A stretch of 19,073 bases of DNA from Candidatus Krumholzibacteriia bacterium (GCA_029863355.1 JAOTVO010000014.1:1-19073), one strand, 5' to 3'; positions 8,320 to 17,043 are shown, numbered from the stretch's first letter. Translations and numbers: made by a program. The notes: generated from the sequence alone by a model not told the origin.

Positions 8320-9062
8320 GGCGCGCCGTCGCGCTCGCCTTGGCGTTGTGCGGCGCCGCGGGCGCGGCGCGCGCAGGCGTGGCGGAGCCCATCTACATCG
8401 TCGACGCGCCCACCGCCGGCCTGCTCGGTCACGGCGAGTACCACATCCAGGGACGCGTCGGGCCGGAGAGCAGCATCCTCGGCGCGCTACGCCTGGGCTT
8501 CAAGCAGGTCGTGCACCTGGGCGTCTCCTTCGGCGTGGCCGGCGTGTTCGAGCGTGGAACCCCTGACCTCAACGAGCGGGCCGGTTTCGAGGCGAGGCTC
8601 CGCCTGGTGGCGGAGGGGCAGGCTCCCGCCGTGGCCGTCGGTTTCAGCAGCCAGGGCGCGGGCCGCTATCAGGAGAGCCTCGGGCGCTACGAGCGCAAAT
8701 CGAAGGGGTTCTACGCCGTGGCGAGCCGAAACTGGCGCGCGTTTCTGGGCCAGGTCTCCCTGCACGGCGGGATCAACTACAGCCTGGAGAGGACCGACCA
8801 GGAGAGCGTGGACCTCTTTGCCGCCGCGGACTGGGGGCCGTTCACGGGCCTGGCCTTCGTACTCGAGTGGGACGCGGCGCTCGACGACGACGAATCGGCG
8901 GCCGGCTACGGGTCGGGGCGCACCTATCTGGACGCGGCGGTCAGGGTCACCTATGGCGACAACCTGACGATGATGCTAGTATTCAGAGACTTGACGGGCA
9001 ACTTCGCACCCGATCCGCGCGTGTGGCGCGAGTTCGAGGTCGCCTACGTCAGTTTCTTCTAG
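8316..9062 (+). CDS. Secreted outer-membrane beta-barrel-like protein, unknown function
   Basis: GTG 8316 overlaps the dnaE stop (GTGA), which implies translational coupling. The 248-residue product starts with a signal peptide (Arg-Arg, hydrophobic core, cut near ARA|GVA at residues 20-21). An [20 protein letters not shown] segment follows, then alternating polar/hydrophobic strands with glycine turns. It ends in FEVAYVSFF, a terminal aromatic strand like the signal read by the BAM complex. The opening 'PTAG-L-GxGEY' pattern is one I associate with uncharacterised short barrel proteins of FCB candidate phyla; no named function is known to me. With about 10 predicted strands it could be a small barrel. 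Its link to replication is positional only, and there is no reason to think it acts on DNA. Confidence 0.75.
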   Translation: MRRAVALALALCGAAGAARAGVAEPIYIVDAPTAGLLGHGEYHIQGRVGPESSILGALRLGFKQVVHLGVSFGVAGVFERGTPDLNERAGFEARLRLVAEGQAPAVAVGFSSQGAGRYQESLGRYERKSKGFYAVASRNWRAFLGQVSLHGGINYSLERTDQESVDLFAAADWGPFTGLAFVLEWDAALDDDESAAGYGSGRTYLDAAVRVTYGDNLTMMLVFRDLTGNFAPDPRVWREFEVAYVSFF

Positions 9063-9090
9063 CGCGGCGACGCGCGGCAAGGCAGGGGAC

Positions 9091-10074
9091 TTGACGACTC
9101 CCGGGACCGGCGGACGTTTCGCCCTCGAGTTCGAGGCGCCCATCCTCGAGCTGGAGGACAAGATCACGGAGCTGCGCCAGCTGGCCCGGCTCCAGGACCT
9201 GTCCGTGGACGACGAGGTCCGCCGGCTCACGGCCAAGGCCGACCGCATGCGGCGCGAGATCTATTCGAAGCTCACGCCCTGGCAGAAGGTGCAGCTGGCG
9301 CGGCACCCCGGCCGGCCCTACACGATCGACTACCTCTCGCGCATCGCCGAGGACTTCGTCGAGCTCCACGGGGATCGGACCTTTGCCGACGACCCCGCGA
9401 TCGTCGGCGGGCTGGCGACATGGCGTGACCGGCGCGTGATGGTCATCGGCCAGCAGAAGGGGCGGAATACCAAGGAGAATATCCACCGCAATTTCGGCAT
9501 GCCCCACCCGGAAGGCTACCGCAAGGCGCAGCGCCTGATGCGGATGGCGGCGAAGTTCCGGCTGCCGGTGGTCACCCTCATCGACACGCCCGGGGCCTAC
9601 CCGGGGCTGGGCGCCGAGGAGCGCGGGCAGGCGATGGCGATCGCCGAGAGCCTCAAGCTCATGGCCGCGCTGGAGGTGCCGATCGTGTCGGTGGTCATCG
9701 GGGAGGGGGGCAGCGGTGGCGCGCTGGCGCTGGGCGTGTCCGACCGCATTCTCATGTTCGAGTACGCCATCTACTCGGTGATCTCCCCGGAGGGCTGCGC
9801 CGCTATCCTGTGGAAGGATCAGGCCAAGGTCAAGGAGGCGGCCGAAGCGCTCAAGCTGACCGCCGCGGACCTGGAGCGACTGGGCGTGGTGGATCGGGTG
9901 GTCAGCGAGCCGCCGGGCGGCGCGCACCGCGACGGCGCCGCGATGGCCCGGGAGCTGGAGCGGGCGGTCTACGAGGAGCTCGAATACCTCTCGCACTTCG
10001 ACGCCGCCACCCTGCGCGAAAAACGGCTCAAGAAGTACCAGGCCATCGGGTTCTTTGACCGAGAATCGGCTTGA
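9091..10074 (+). CDS. accA: Acetyl-CoA carboxylase carboxyltransferase subunit alpha
   Basis: The 327-residue product matches AccA over its full usual length (about 315-330). With AccD it moves the carboxyl group from biotin on AccB to acetyl-CoA, the committed step of fatty-acid synthesis. Visible motifs are an N-terminal helical region ([12 protein letters not shown]), [15 protein letters not shown] (93-107), GQQKGR (120-125), [17 protein letters not shown] (164-180), the oxyanion-forming [11 protein letters not shown] (204-214) and [10 protein letters not shown] (232-241). TTG 9091 is the chosen start; a GCAGGGGA purine run lies just upstream and the family's N-terminal helix begins shortly after. 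accD is not nearby. The TGA stop (10072-10074) lies inside the -35 box of the next promoter. Confidence 0.97.
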   Translation: MTTPGTGGRFALEFEAPILELEDKITELRQLARLQDLSVDDEVRRLTAKADRMRREIYSKLTPWQKVQLARHPGRPYTIDYLSRIAEDFVELHGDRTFADDPAIVGGLATWRDRRVMVIGQQKGRNTKENIHRNFGMPHPEGYRKAQRLMRMAAKFRLPVVTLIDTPGAYPGLGAEERGQAMAIAESLKLMAALEVPIVSVVIGEGGSGGALALGVSDRILMFEYAIYSVISPEGCAAILWKDQAKVKEAAEALKLTAADLERLGVVDRVVSEPPGGAHRDGAAMARELERAVYEELEYLSHFDAATLREKRLKKYQAIGFFDRESA

Positions 10075-10100
10075 CAAACCCACGCAGGTCTTTGTAGTAT
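10071..10100 (+). promoter_or_regulatory. Strong sigma-70-type promoter for the PorU-like gene
   Basis: TTGACA (10071-10076), an 18-bp spacer and TAGTAT (10095-10100) lie in an AT-rich patch unlike the GC-rich surroundings. The predicted start is near 10107. The -35 box overlaps the accA stop codon, so the promoter is packed against the upstream gene. It would give an untranslated leader of about 159 nt to ATG 10266. Confidence 0.65.
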
Positions 10101-10204
10101 ATTACTGTTACAGCTTTCCGCCCACCCTGCCAACCCCTGTACGCGTGGGGCGCCGCCAATCCCCGTAGCACTGGGAGCCCGATCGACGCATTGCTAACGA
10201 CATC

Positions 10205-10227
10205 CGACCGCCGCTCACCGGCGGTCG
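10205..10227 (+). promoter_or_regulatory. 9-bp leader hairpin upstream of the PorU-like gene
   Basis: A perfect 9-bp stem (10205-10213 with 10219-10227) and 5-nt loop lie in the predicted long leader. A second, shorter stem (10242-10246 with 10254-10258) sits where a ribosome site would be expected, just before ATG 10266. Together they could control translation. No known riboswitch class is recognised. Confidence 0.4.
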
Positions 10228-10265
10228 CCGGCCACAAGAAAGGCAGCGGGGTTCTGCCACTGGTT

Positions 10266-13200
10266 ATGCGTCGTTTTCTTCACGTTGCACTGCTCGCCGC
10301 CGTGCTCTTCGCGCCCGTCGCCTCGGGGGCGGCTGTCTTTCCGCGCGTGCTCTCGGAGACGAACGGCACTCTCGAGCTCGAGATGGTCACACACCGGTCG
10401 CCCGGGACCCTGGCCATCGCCGAGTTCTTCGTCGCGCTGCCGCTCCAGGGCTCTTATTCGGTGACCGTGCAGCCCACCACCGTCGTCCAGCACGCGGACT
10501 CGACCACGCTGCCGCCGGGGGTGTCCGCATCGGCGCTGCGTGCGGCGCTGGTGGATACGGTGACGGTGTCGTCGCCCTTCCTCTACCGCGGGGCGCGCGT
10601 GGTCATGGTCAGGGTCGACGTCTTTCGCATCGTGCCCGGCGCGACGGCCATCATCCAGCTCGTCGACCCCCGTGTGATCGTGCAGTACACGCCCGCCGCC
10701 GCCGTCAACGACGGCGCGGGCGCCGACCCACTGCTGCGCCATCTGGTGGTCAACGAGAACGTCTTCCCCGCGGCTCCGGGAGGCAGCACCCCCGACCCCT
10801 GGTTCTCGCTGGCCCAGGACTGGGTGCGGCTGGGCGTGGTGGAGCGCGGCGTCTACGCGGTCACAGGGTTGGACCTGGGCTCTGCGCTGAGCCGGGTGGG
10901 TGATCCCACGACGCTGCGCCTGTTCACCACGGGGGGGCGAGCGCAGGCGCGCGCGTTTTCGGACACCACCGGCACGTGGCGGGCGGGTCGCGCGATGCGC
11001 GAGGTGCCGATTCGCGTCGAGGACGGCGGAGACGGCACCTTCGGCGCGAGCGACAGCATCTTCTTCTACGGCGTCGGGCCCCAGGGCTGGCTCGACACCT
11101 ACGAGCCGGGCGCGCCCGACACGCTCTACTACCGGCACGAGCGGGCGACGCAGAACCCCTACTATCTCACCTGGGACGCCGCGATCCCGGGGACGCCGCT
11201 GCGCATGGGCGCGGTGCCGGCGACCCCGACGGGCGGCACACCGGTGACGACCACGCCCGAGCGCGTCCACGAGGAGCAGGATCGGATCCCGCACTTCGAC
11301 TACGGCGGCGACGGCTGGCTCTGGCGCGATGTGCCTTCCACGGCGCCGGGGGCGCAGCAGTACGGCCTCTCCACGGTGCGCATCCACGACCTCGACGCCT
11401 CGCGCCCGCAGACCTTCCGCACCGTGGCGCTGGCGCCCTGGATCGGATCGCCGAAACCCCCGTCGATCAACGCGGGACACCAGGCGCGCTACCTGGTGAT
11501 ACGCGGCAGCGTGGTGAGAACCGTTGGGGAGTACGTGTGGGACGGGCTGAGCACGCAGCGCCTCTACGAACACGGCCTGCCCGTGCGCATCGACGGGTTC
11601 TTCCTGGGCGACGGCGACAACATCTTCAGGCTCCAGGTGCCGCGCCAGTACAACGCCGAGGACGAGATGTTCTTCGCGTGGTTCGACCTGATCTTCGAGC
11701 GCGCCATTCGGGCGGTCGACCGCGCCACCGCTCTCACTTCGCCCGCGACCTCGGGGCCGGTCGATTTCCGCGCCACCGGTTTTCCCGCGAGCGAGGCCGT
11801 CCGGGCCTTCGACGTGACCAACCCCTGGGCGCCGTTCCAGCTCACCGGGCTCGTGCAGAGTGCGGACACCGTACGCTTCTCCGCCGATCCGGGCGGCCAG
11901 CGCCGGCGCTACTGGATCGCCTCCGCAGGCGGGCTCAAGCCCCCCGCGGCGATCCTCGTGCGCGTGCCCCGCGACCTGCGTGCGGCGACCTCGGCGCCGA
12001 ACATGCTCATCGTGACCCACGGTTCGCTGCGCTCGGGCGCCGAGGCGCTGCGAGCGCACCGCCTGTCCCGCCTGCCCCTGTACGCGGCCCCGCGCGTGGA
12101 GGTGGCGACGACCGAGGAGATCTACGAGAACTTCTCCGGCGGCATGCCCGACCCCATGGCCATTCGTAACTACGTCAAGTTCCTCTACGACAACTACCAC
12201 GACGCAGGCGGCAACCCGTCACTCGCTTACGTCGTGTTCCTGGGCGACGCCACGCTGGATTGGCGCAACAACGTCGGACCGCAGCCCGATATCGTGCCCA
12301 CGCACCTGTATCTGACCAGGCTGACGACGTACGCGTACGCGACGGACGACTGGATGGGGCATCTCGACGCGACGGACCAGAGCACGGGGCGCGCCGTGCT
12401 CGACGTCGCCATCGGACGCCTTCCCGCCCAGACGCCCGCCGAGGCGATGGCCCTGGTCGACAAGGTGATCTCCTACGAGACGCGCGCGCCGCGGGAGAAT
12501 TGGCGCAGCGAGATCATCCTGGTGGCCGACGACGAGATCTCGTCTTTCCCCGGGTGCGAGACGCAGTGGACGGACGAGTCCGAGGCCCTGACTTACACGT
12601 ACATCCCCCAGTACGCCCAGGTGAAGAAGATCTACCTCACCGAGTATCCAGGTGTGGGCGAAGCGCGCATCAAGCCGGCGGCGCGGTTCGCGTTTCTCGA
12701 CGCGTGGAATCGCGGCGCCCTCGCCGTCAACTTCATCGGTCACGGCAGCTCGCAGCAGATGGCCGACGAGTTCGTGTTCCTCAACAACGATGTGGGGCTG
12801 CTCAACAACGGCCTGCGATTGCCCGTTCTGTTCGCGCTGAGCTGCACCATCGGCGACTTCGGCAGCTGGTCGGCCAAGAGCCTCTCCGAGAAGCTCCTCC
12901 TCCGGCAAGAGGGTGGGGTGATCGCTACGGTGACGGCGTCCAACGACAGTTACCCCCAACCCAACCGGCGCCTCAACACGGCGCTCTTCGAGCGGGTATT
13001 CCCCCGACGCCTGGGTGCGGGCGCGCCGCCGCTGGGCGTGGCCGTTGCCGAGGCGAAGGCGATGAGCATGGTCGCGGCCAACTTCGGCTACTTCCAGGAG
13101 GAGAACAACTGGAAGTACAACCTGCTGGCCGACCCGGCCACGACCCTGCGCGTGGCGGGCGAGGAGATCCGCTTCCAGGCGTCCCCGCCCGACACGATGG

Positions 13201-14204
13201 TCGCCGGCCTGCGCAAGAAGATTCGCGGCATGGTGCTGCGCGGCGGGGTCCTCGACGGCTCGTTCAACGGCACCGTCCGCGTGGAGGTGCGGGAGCCCGA
13301 GATCGATCGCACGTACCAGACCGAGTGCTCGTATCCACCCTCCATGAAATACCGCGTGCCCGGAGGGGCAATGTACGAAGGAACGGCCGACGTAACCGCG
13401 GGCCGCTTCGAGGTCGACATCCGCGTGCCGCGCTTCGCGCGCACCGGGCCCAGGGCATTCGTGACCGCCTACGCGACCGACGGCGTCGCGGACGCGGCGG
13501 CCACGGCGGACAGCCTCCTGCAGGTGTTGGCCCCGACGCTGGCCGATTCGTTGGCGCTGAGGCCGCGGGACGGCTCGCCGCGCGTGGCACTCGGGTTCAA
13601 GAGCGGGCTCCACGTGGTCAAGCCCGGTGAGACGGTGCGCGCGGTGGTGCGCGACGCGGACGGGATCAACGTGCTGGAAACGATCAACGAGGGCAGGCAG
13701 GCGATCCTGATCGACGACCTGGCCGTTCCCATCGGTGCCAACGAGTTCTTCGCGTTCGATCACGGCGGCACGGACACATCGGGCGCGCTCCTCTACCCGC
13801 TGCCGGACTTGGGCGTCGGGGACCACCGACTGATCTACAAGGTCAGCGACAGCTTCGGACTGACCACGCTGGACACGCTGCTGTTCAGCGTGACCGACGC
13901 GCAGAACTACTACGCGGAGGCGGTGCTCAACTATCCCAACCCCTTCAAGACGGATACGCGCTTCCTGTTCCGTGTATCCGATCGCGCGTCCATCCGGCTC
14001 GATGTGTACACGCTCTCGGGCAAGCGCATCCGGCGGATGGAGACGGCGCGCGACGGCGGGGAGGTGTGGGTCTACTGGGACGGTCGGGATGCGGTGGGTG
14101 ATGAAATTGCCAACGGGACGTACCTCTACGTGGCCACGGTGACCTTCGTCGGGGTGGACCGACCCCCGGCGGTGTTGCGGGGCAAACTGGCGAAGATCCG
14201 CTAG
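10266..14204 (+). CDS. porU: Type IX secretion sortase PorU-like C25 (gingipain-type) cysteine peptidase
   Basis: The 1312-residue product starts with a signal peptide (MRRFLHVALL to about residue 22). An N-terminal beta region carries the GDGTFGASDSIFFYG motif typical of PorU-family proteins. The C25 caspase-like domain covers about 580-900, with the His of IGHGS (H826) and the Cys of LSCTIGDF (C860); their 34-residue spacing resembles gingipains. It ends in YPNPF (from 1223) plus a FlgD-Ig-like fold (YTLSGKRIRRM, WDGRD, NGTYLYVA) closing in LAKIR, the T9SS C-terminal signal pattern. In Bacteroidota, PorU cuts such signals from cargo and links it to surface glycan, bound to PorV; a PorV-like gene follows here. 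TTG 10191 would add 25 residues before the signal peptide and is less likely. A secreted gingipain-like protease cargo is the main alternative. Confidence 0.88.
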   Translation: MRRFLHVALLAAVLFAPVASGAAVFPRVLSETNGTLELEMVTHRSPGTLAIAEFFVALPLQGSYSVTVQPTTVVQHADSTTLPPGVSASALRAALVDTVTVSSPFLYRGARVVMVRVDVFRIVPGATAIIQLVDPRVIVQYTPAAAVNDGAGADPLLRHLVVNENVFPAAPGGSTPDPWFSLAQDWVRLGVVERGVYAVTGLDLGSALSRVGDPTTLRLFTTGGRAQARAFSDTTGTWRAGRAMREVPIRVEDGGDGTFGASDSIFFYGVGPQGWLDTYEPGAPDTLYYRHERATQNPYYLTWDAAIPGTPLRMGAVPATPTGGTPVTTTPERVHEEQDRIPHFDYGGDGWLWRDVPSTAPGAQQYGLSTVRIHDLDASRPQTFRTVALAPWIGSPKPPSINAGHQARYLVIRGSVVRTVGEYVWDGLSTQRLYEHGLPVRIDGFFLGDGDNIFRLQVPRQYNAEDEMFFAWFDLIFERAIRAVDRATALTSPATSGPVDFRATGFPASEAVRAFDVTNPWAPFQLTGLVQSADTVRFSADPGGQRRRYWIASAGGLKPPAAILVRVPRDLRAATSAPNMLIVTHGSLRSGAEALRAHRLSRLPLYAAPRVEVATTEEIYENFSGGMPDPMAIRNYVKFLYDNYHDAGGNPSLAYVVFLGDATLDWRNNVGPQPDIVPTHLYLTRLTTYAYATDDWMGHLDATDQSTGRAVLDVAIGRLPAQTPAEAMALVDKVISYETRAPRENWRSEIILVADDEISSFPGCETQWTDESEALTYTYIPQYAQVKKIYLTEYPGVGEARIKPAARFAFLDAWNRGALAVNFIGHGSSQQMADEFVFLNNDVGLLNNGLRLPVLFALSCTIGDFGSWSAKSLSEKLLLRQEGGVIATVTASNDSYPQPNRRLNTALFERVFPRRLGAGAPPLGVAVAEAKAMSMVAANFGYFQEENNWKYNLLADPATTLRVAGEEIRFQASPPDTMVAGLRKKIRGMVLRGGVLDGSFNGTVRVEVREPEIDRTYQTECSYPPSMKYRVPGGAMYEGTADVTAGRFEVDIRVPRFARTGPRAFVTAYATDGVADAAATADSLLQVLAPTLADSLALRPRDGSPRVALGFKSGLHVVKPGETVRAVVRDADGINVLETINEGRQAILIDDLAVPIGANEFFAFDHGGTDTSGALLYPLPDLGVGDHRLIYKVSDSFGLTTLDTLLFSVTDAQNYYAEAVLNYPNPFKTDTRFLFRVSDRASIRLDVYTLSGKRIRRMETARDGGEVWVYWDGRDAVGDEIANGTYLYVATVTFVGVDRPPAVLRGKLAKIR

Positions 14205-14221
14205 CGCAAGGGTTTTGGCGC

Positions 14222-14251
14222 TTGACGGCGGCTTCGCGCGGGCTTTACTAT
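14222..14251 (+). promoter_or_regulatory. Promoter for the PorV-like gene
   Basis: TTGACG (14222-14227), an 18-bp spacer and TACTAT (14246-14251) precede the gene, with a predicted start near 14258. This leaves a 20-nt leader carrying GGAGG (14264-14268). Box types and spacing match the promoter of the PorU-like gene, which suggests the two are expressed together although separately started. Confidence 0.6.
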
Positions 14252-14277
14252 AGGAGAGGGTCTGGAGGACCCATTTC

Positions 14278-15267
14278 ATGATCAAACGCACCATCGCGGC
14301 GGCCGCCTGCGGGCTGCTGCTTCTCGCTGGCAGCCGCGCGCACGCCGTCGCGGAAGCCGGGGTTCCCTCGCTGACCATCCCTCCCGGGGCCCGGGCCAAC
14401 GGCATGGGCGAGGCCTACGTGGCCCTGTCCGACGACGCCACGGCGGCCTGGTGGAACCCGGGCGGGCCCGCGTTCGTCGGCATGCGCAACCTCGCCTTCA
14501 TGCATAGCCAGCTCGTGCCCGACCTGGCCTCCGACGTCTACTACGAGTTCCTGGGCTACACGCACGAGGTATCGAAGGTGGGGACGCTCGCGCTGTCGTT
14601 CATCTACCTGACCTACGGCGAGAACGTGGCCACGGACACGCAGGGAATCGAGCAGGGCAAATTCACGAGCTGGGAGGGGTCGATCAACGGCTCGTTTGCC
14701 ATGCCGCTCGGCGACAACATCGGCGTCGGACTGTCCATGAAGTTCATCCATGTCGACTACGCGCCGGCGCAGTTCACCGTGGAGCGCCAGGAGGGAGCCG
14801 CCAGCAGCTTCGCCGTCGACGCCGGCGCGCTGTGGAAGTTCCCGAGCAAGCGCCTGAACCTGGGACTGGCCATCACCAACATGGGGCCGGACATCGCGTT
14901 CATCGACCGCGAGCAGGCCGACCCGCTGCCCATCACGGCGCGGCTGGGCGCGGGGTGGACGGCGGTCGCGGACGACGTCAGCAACCTGTTGCTGGCCGCC
15001 GACATCGAGCAGAGCCTCGTGTGGCTCGTCGACGGCAGCACCAGCACGCGGCGCAGCGAGATCTGGCACGGCGGGGTCGAGTACCGTTACGTCAACCTGC
15101 TCGCCGGCCGCTTCGGGTGGATCTACGACCAGGACGGCGATTTCAACGCGGCCACTTACGGGCTCGGCTTCATCTACAAGGATCGTCTCTCCCTGGACTA
15201 CGCAAACGTGCCCCAGGCTGAGACGCTCGATCGCGTGCATCGCTGGTCGATTTATTTCAAGTTTTAG
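14278..15267 (+). CDS. porV: PorV/PorQ-family outer-membrane beta-barrel protein
   Basis: This 329-residue protein has a signal peptide (about 1-24, cut after SRAHA). Its mature start carries the family signature IPPGARANGMGEAYVAL followed by DDATAAWWNPGGPA, as in PorV (LptO) and the UPF0164/PorV-PorQ family. The rest is amphipathic strands suited to a 14-strand FadL-like barrel, ending in the aromatic strand WSIYFKF. In Bacteroidota, PorV collects secreted cargo from the translocon by its C-terminal domain and passes it to PorU. Location directly after the PorU-like gene supports PorV over PorQ. ATG 14278 is set by GGAGG 9 nt upstream. The product ends 82 nt before the next gene; a 6-bp GC stem (15306-15324) lies in that gap. 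Confidence 0.88.
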   Translation: MIKRTIAAAACGLLLLAGSRAHAVAEAGVPSLTIPPGARANGMGEAYVALSDDATAAWWNPGGPAFVGMRNLAFMHSQLVPDLASDVYYEFLGYTHEVSKVGTLALSFIYLTYGENVATDTQGIEQGKFTSWEGSINGSFAMPLGDNIGVGLSMKFIHVDYAPAQFTVERQEGAASSFAVDAGALWKFPSKRLNLGLAITNMGPDIAFIDREQADPLPITARLGAGWTAVADDVSNLLLAADIEQSLVWLVDGSTSTRRSEIWHGGVEYRYVNLLAGRFGWIYDQDGDFNAATYGLGFIYKDRLSLDYANVPQAETLDRVHRWSIYFKF

Positions 15268-15349
15268 CGCCCGAAACCCCCCTGAACGAACCAACGGCAG
15301 TCACGCGCGGCTGCGCACGCCGCGGGGCTCTCACTCCGGAGGCGAACCG

Positions 15350-16249
15350 GTGAGCGAGCGCAGGACGATCTTCGTGGTAGCGCTGCTCGTCGCCTGCACG
15401 GCGGCGCGCGCCCCGGCGCAGGCGGACCTCTCGTCCGCGGCGCTGGGCGCCCGGGCGACCGCGGCGGAGGCGGCGTCGATGCGCGCCCCGAGGAGCGGCG
15501 CGCGGGGCGCCTGGTCGGCATCGCAGCCGGCGATGCTGGCTTCCTTCGCCCTGCAGGAGGGCGCCGCCGAGCCGCAGCAACAGAGCTGGTGGCCGGTGCT
15601 CTACTCGGCCGTGGTGCCGGGCGCGGGCGAGCTCTCGATGGGCGACTACAAGGCGGGCATTCCCGCGCTGGCGCTGGAGATCGTCGCCTGGGCGGGGTAC
15701 TTCACCAAGCACGACCAGGGGCTGGAGACGCGGTCGGAGTACGAGGCCTTCGCCGACGCGAACTGGCTGCAGAGCAAGTGGATCGACGACCATCTATTCG
15801 TCTATCCGAACCCCGGAATCACGACGCCCGCAGAGATGGACTCGATCGGCGCCATCGTCGGGCCCAGTGGCGCGTGGCCGGGCTACATCCCCTGGGTCTC
15901 CAGGGAAGAGGACAAGCAGCACTACTACGAGAACATCGGCAAGTACGACTGGTACATCTCCGGATGGACCGACTACGACCCCGTCGCGGCGCCGCACGAA
16001 ACGGCGCTGCGCGACCAGTACCGCGCCATGCGCATCGAGAGCAACGACCAGCTCGACGACGCCAACAAGTTCATCTATTTGAGCATCGGCGTTCGCGTAT
16101 GGTCGCTCCTGTACACGACGCTCAAGGTCAAGCGCGCGCGCGACGCCACGGAGACGGCCGTCCTCGACACCGAGAACCACTTCACCTTCCGCGCCAAGCC
16201 CAAGGGCCTCAGCGGCGGCGTAGTTGCACTGGAGTACTGGTTCAAATGA
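15350..16249 (+). CDS. DUF5683-like membrane protein, first of two paralogs
   Basis: GTG 15350 has GGAGG 7 nt upstream. The 299-residue product has a signal peptide (cut near APAQA|D, residues 21-26), an Ala-rich low-complexity linker to about 75, and then a hydrophobic hairpin (about 82-92 and 102-118) with VLYSAVVPGAGELSMGDYKAG. This fits the DUF5683 pattern of a Leu-Pro-Gly-x-Gly turn between two membrane helices. A soluble Tyr/Trp/Asp-rich middle follows, then a third hydrophobic segment (241-258) and a tail with VVALEYWFK. The function is not known. It lies after the PorV-like gene, and its TGA overlaps the ATG of a clear paralog (ATGA), so the two are made together. A heteromeric membrane complex is an inference. 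Confidence 0.72.
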   Translation: MSERRTIFVVALLVACTAARAPAQADLSSAALGARATAAEAASMRAPRSGARGAWSASQPAMLASFALQEGAAEPQQQSWWPVLYSAVVPGAGELSMGDYKAGIPALALEIVAWAGYFTKHDQGLETRSEYEAFADANWLQSKWIDDHLFVYPNPGITTPAEMDSIGAIVGPSGAWPGYIPWVSREEDKQHYYENIGKYDWYISGWTDYDPVAAPHETALRDQYRAMRIESNDQLDDANKFIYLSIGVRVWSLLYTTLKVKRARDATETAVLDTENHFTFRAKPKGLSGGVVALEYWFK

Positions 16250-17043
16250 GGCGCGCGGTAAGCATGTGCGCGGCGGCGCTCACCCTGACCGCCACGGCCC
16301 GCGCCGGCGAGGCGCCGGTGACGCTGGCGCTGGCGCCGCCGACGGCGGGGCTCTCCGCGGCCGACGCGGACTTCCTGGACAGAACGGCGGAGTGGTCCGA
16401 GACGCCGGAGGCGTCGTCCCCGTCGATCTCGACGGGCCGGGCCGTCCTCTACTCGCTCCTCCTGCCCGGGCTGGGCGACTACAAGCTGGGGCACAAATCG
16501 CGGGCGGTCGTGTTCTTCGGCATCGAGGCGGCCATCTGGACGACCTTCGTCGTCTCGCGCGTCGAGGGCGCGGCGCGCACGGAGGACTACGAGGAATTCG
16601 CCGTGCGCTTCGCCGGCATCGAGCGCACCGGCCACTCGGACGACTTCTACGCGATCATCCGCGACTACGACTCGTCGGAGGACTACGCGGCGGACGTCAA
16701 GATGGAGGGGCGCTTCGGCAGTTACTACACGGACATTGGGTACGAGTACCTCGAGCGCTACTTCGTGGAGAACCGCGTGGCGGACTACGAGCCCTGGCTG
16801 TGGCAGTCGCTGGACAAGAAGGTCGAGTACCAGGTGCTGCGCTCGTCCAGCAAGACGGCCTACCAGCGCGCCACCTTCGCCCTGGCCGCAGCCGCGGCCA
16901 ACCGCGTGGTGAGCGCGATCTTCACCTACGCCACCATCAAGCTCTCCGGCCCCGACGAGCAGGCCGCCCGACGCTACCACCTCGATTTCACACCTCCCCG
17001 AGCGGACTACGACGCGGCGGTCACACTCGTCCACGAGTTCTGA
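16246..17043 (+). CDS. DUF5683-like membrane protein, second of two paralogs
   Basis: ATG 16246 overlaps the upstream stop by 4 nt. The 265-residue product has a signal peptide (cut near ARA|GEA, residue 20) and a helical hairpin at about 66-76 and 86-104. Its VLYSLLLPGLGDYKLG aligns with VLYSAVVPGAGELSMG of the preceding protein. Both then have a conserved acidic Tyr motif (TEDYEEFA here, RSEYEAFA there), an aromatic middle and a third hydrophobic segment (210-232), ending in a Phe. The pair looks like an old tandem duplication with strong divergence. Function unknown; the genomic link to PorU/PorV-like genes suggests a role in the same secretion or envelope process, which is inference only. 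Confidence 0.72.
   Translation: MRRAVSMCAAALTLTATARAGEAPVTLALAPPTAGLSAADADFLDRTAEWSETPEASSPSISTGRAVLYSLLLPGLGDYKLGHKSRAVVFFGIEAAIWTTFVVSRVEGAARTEDYEEFAVRFAGIERTGHSDDFYAIIRDYDSSEDYAADVKMEGRFGSYYTDIGYEYLERYFVENRVADYEPWLWQSLDKKVEYQVLRSSSKTAYQRATFALAAAAANRVVSAIFTYATIKLSGPDEQAARRYHLDFTPPRADYDAAVTLVHEF

Noticed and set aside
10228..10262. Resemblance to the 3' part of a c-di-GMP-I riboswitch (GGCAGCGGGGTTCTGCC)
   Set aside because: The other conserved blocks (CACAGGGCAAACC and GACGCAAAGCC) are absent in the preceding leader; the similarity is limited to one GC-rich stem.
10191..10265. TTG start for the PorU-like gene
   Set aside because: It would put 25 polar residues before a normal signal peptide and would translate through the 9-bp hairpin; the purine run upstream is 13 nt away.
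10215..14405. Long minus-strand open frames opposite the PorU-like gene
   Set aside because: They are shadows of a GC-rich gene; composition is Arg/His/Val-rich, with no motif or ribosome site.
15306..15324. 6-bp GC hairpin before the first DUF5683-like gene as terminator
   Set aside because: No T-run follows and a gene in the same direction starts 26 nt later; expected by chance in this composition.
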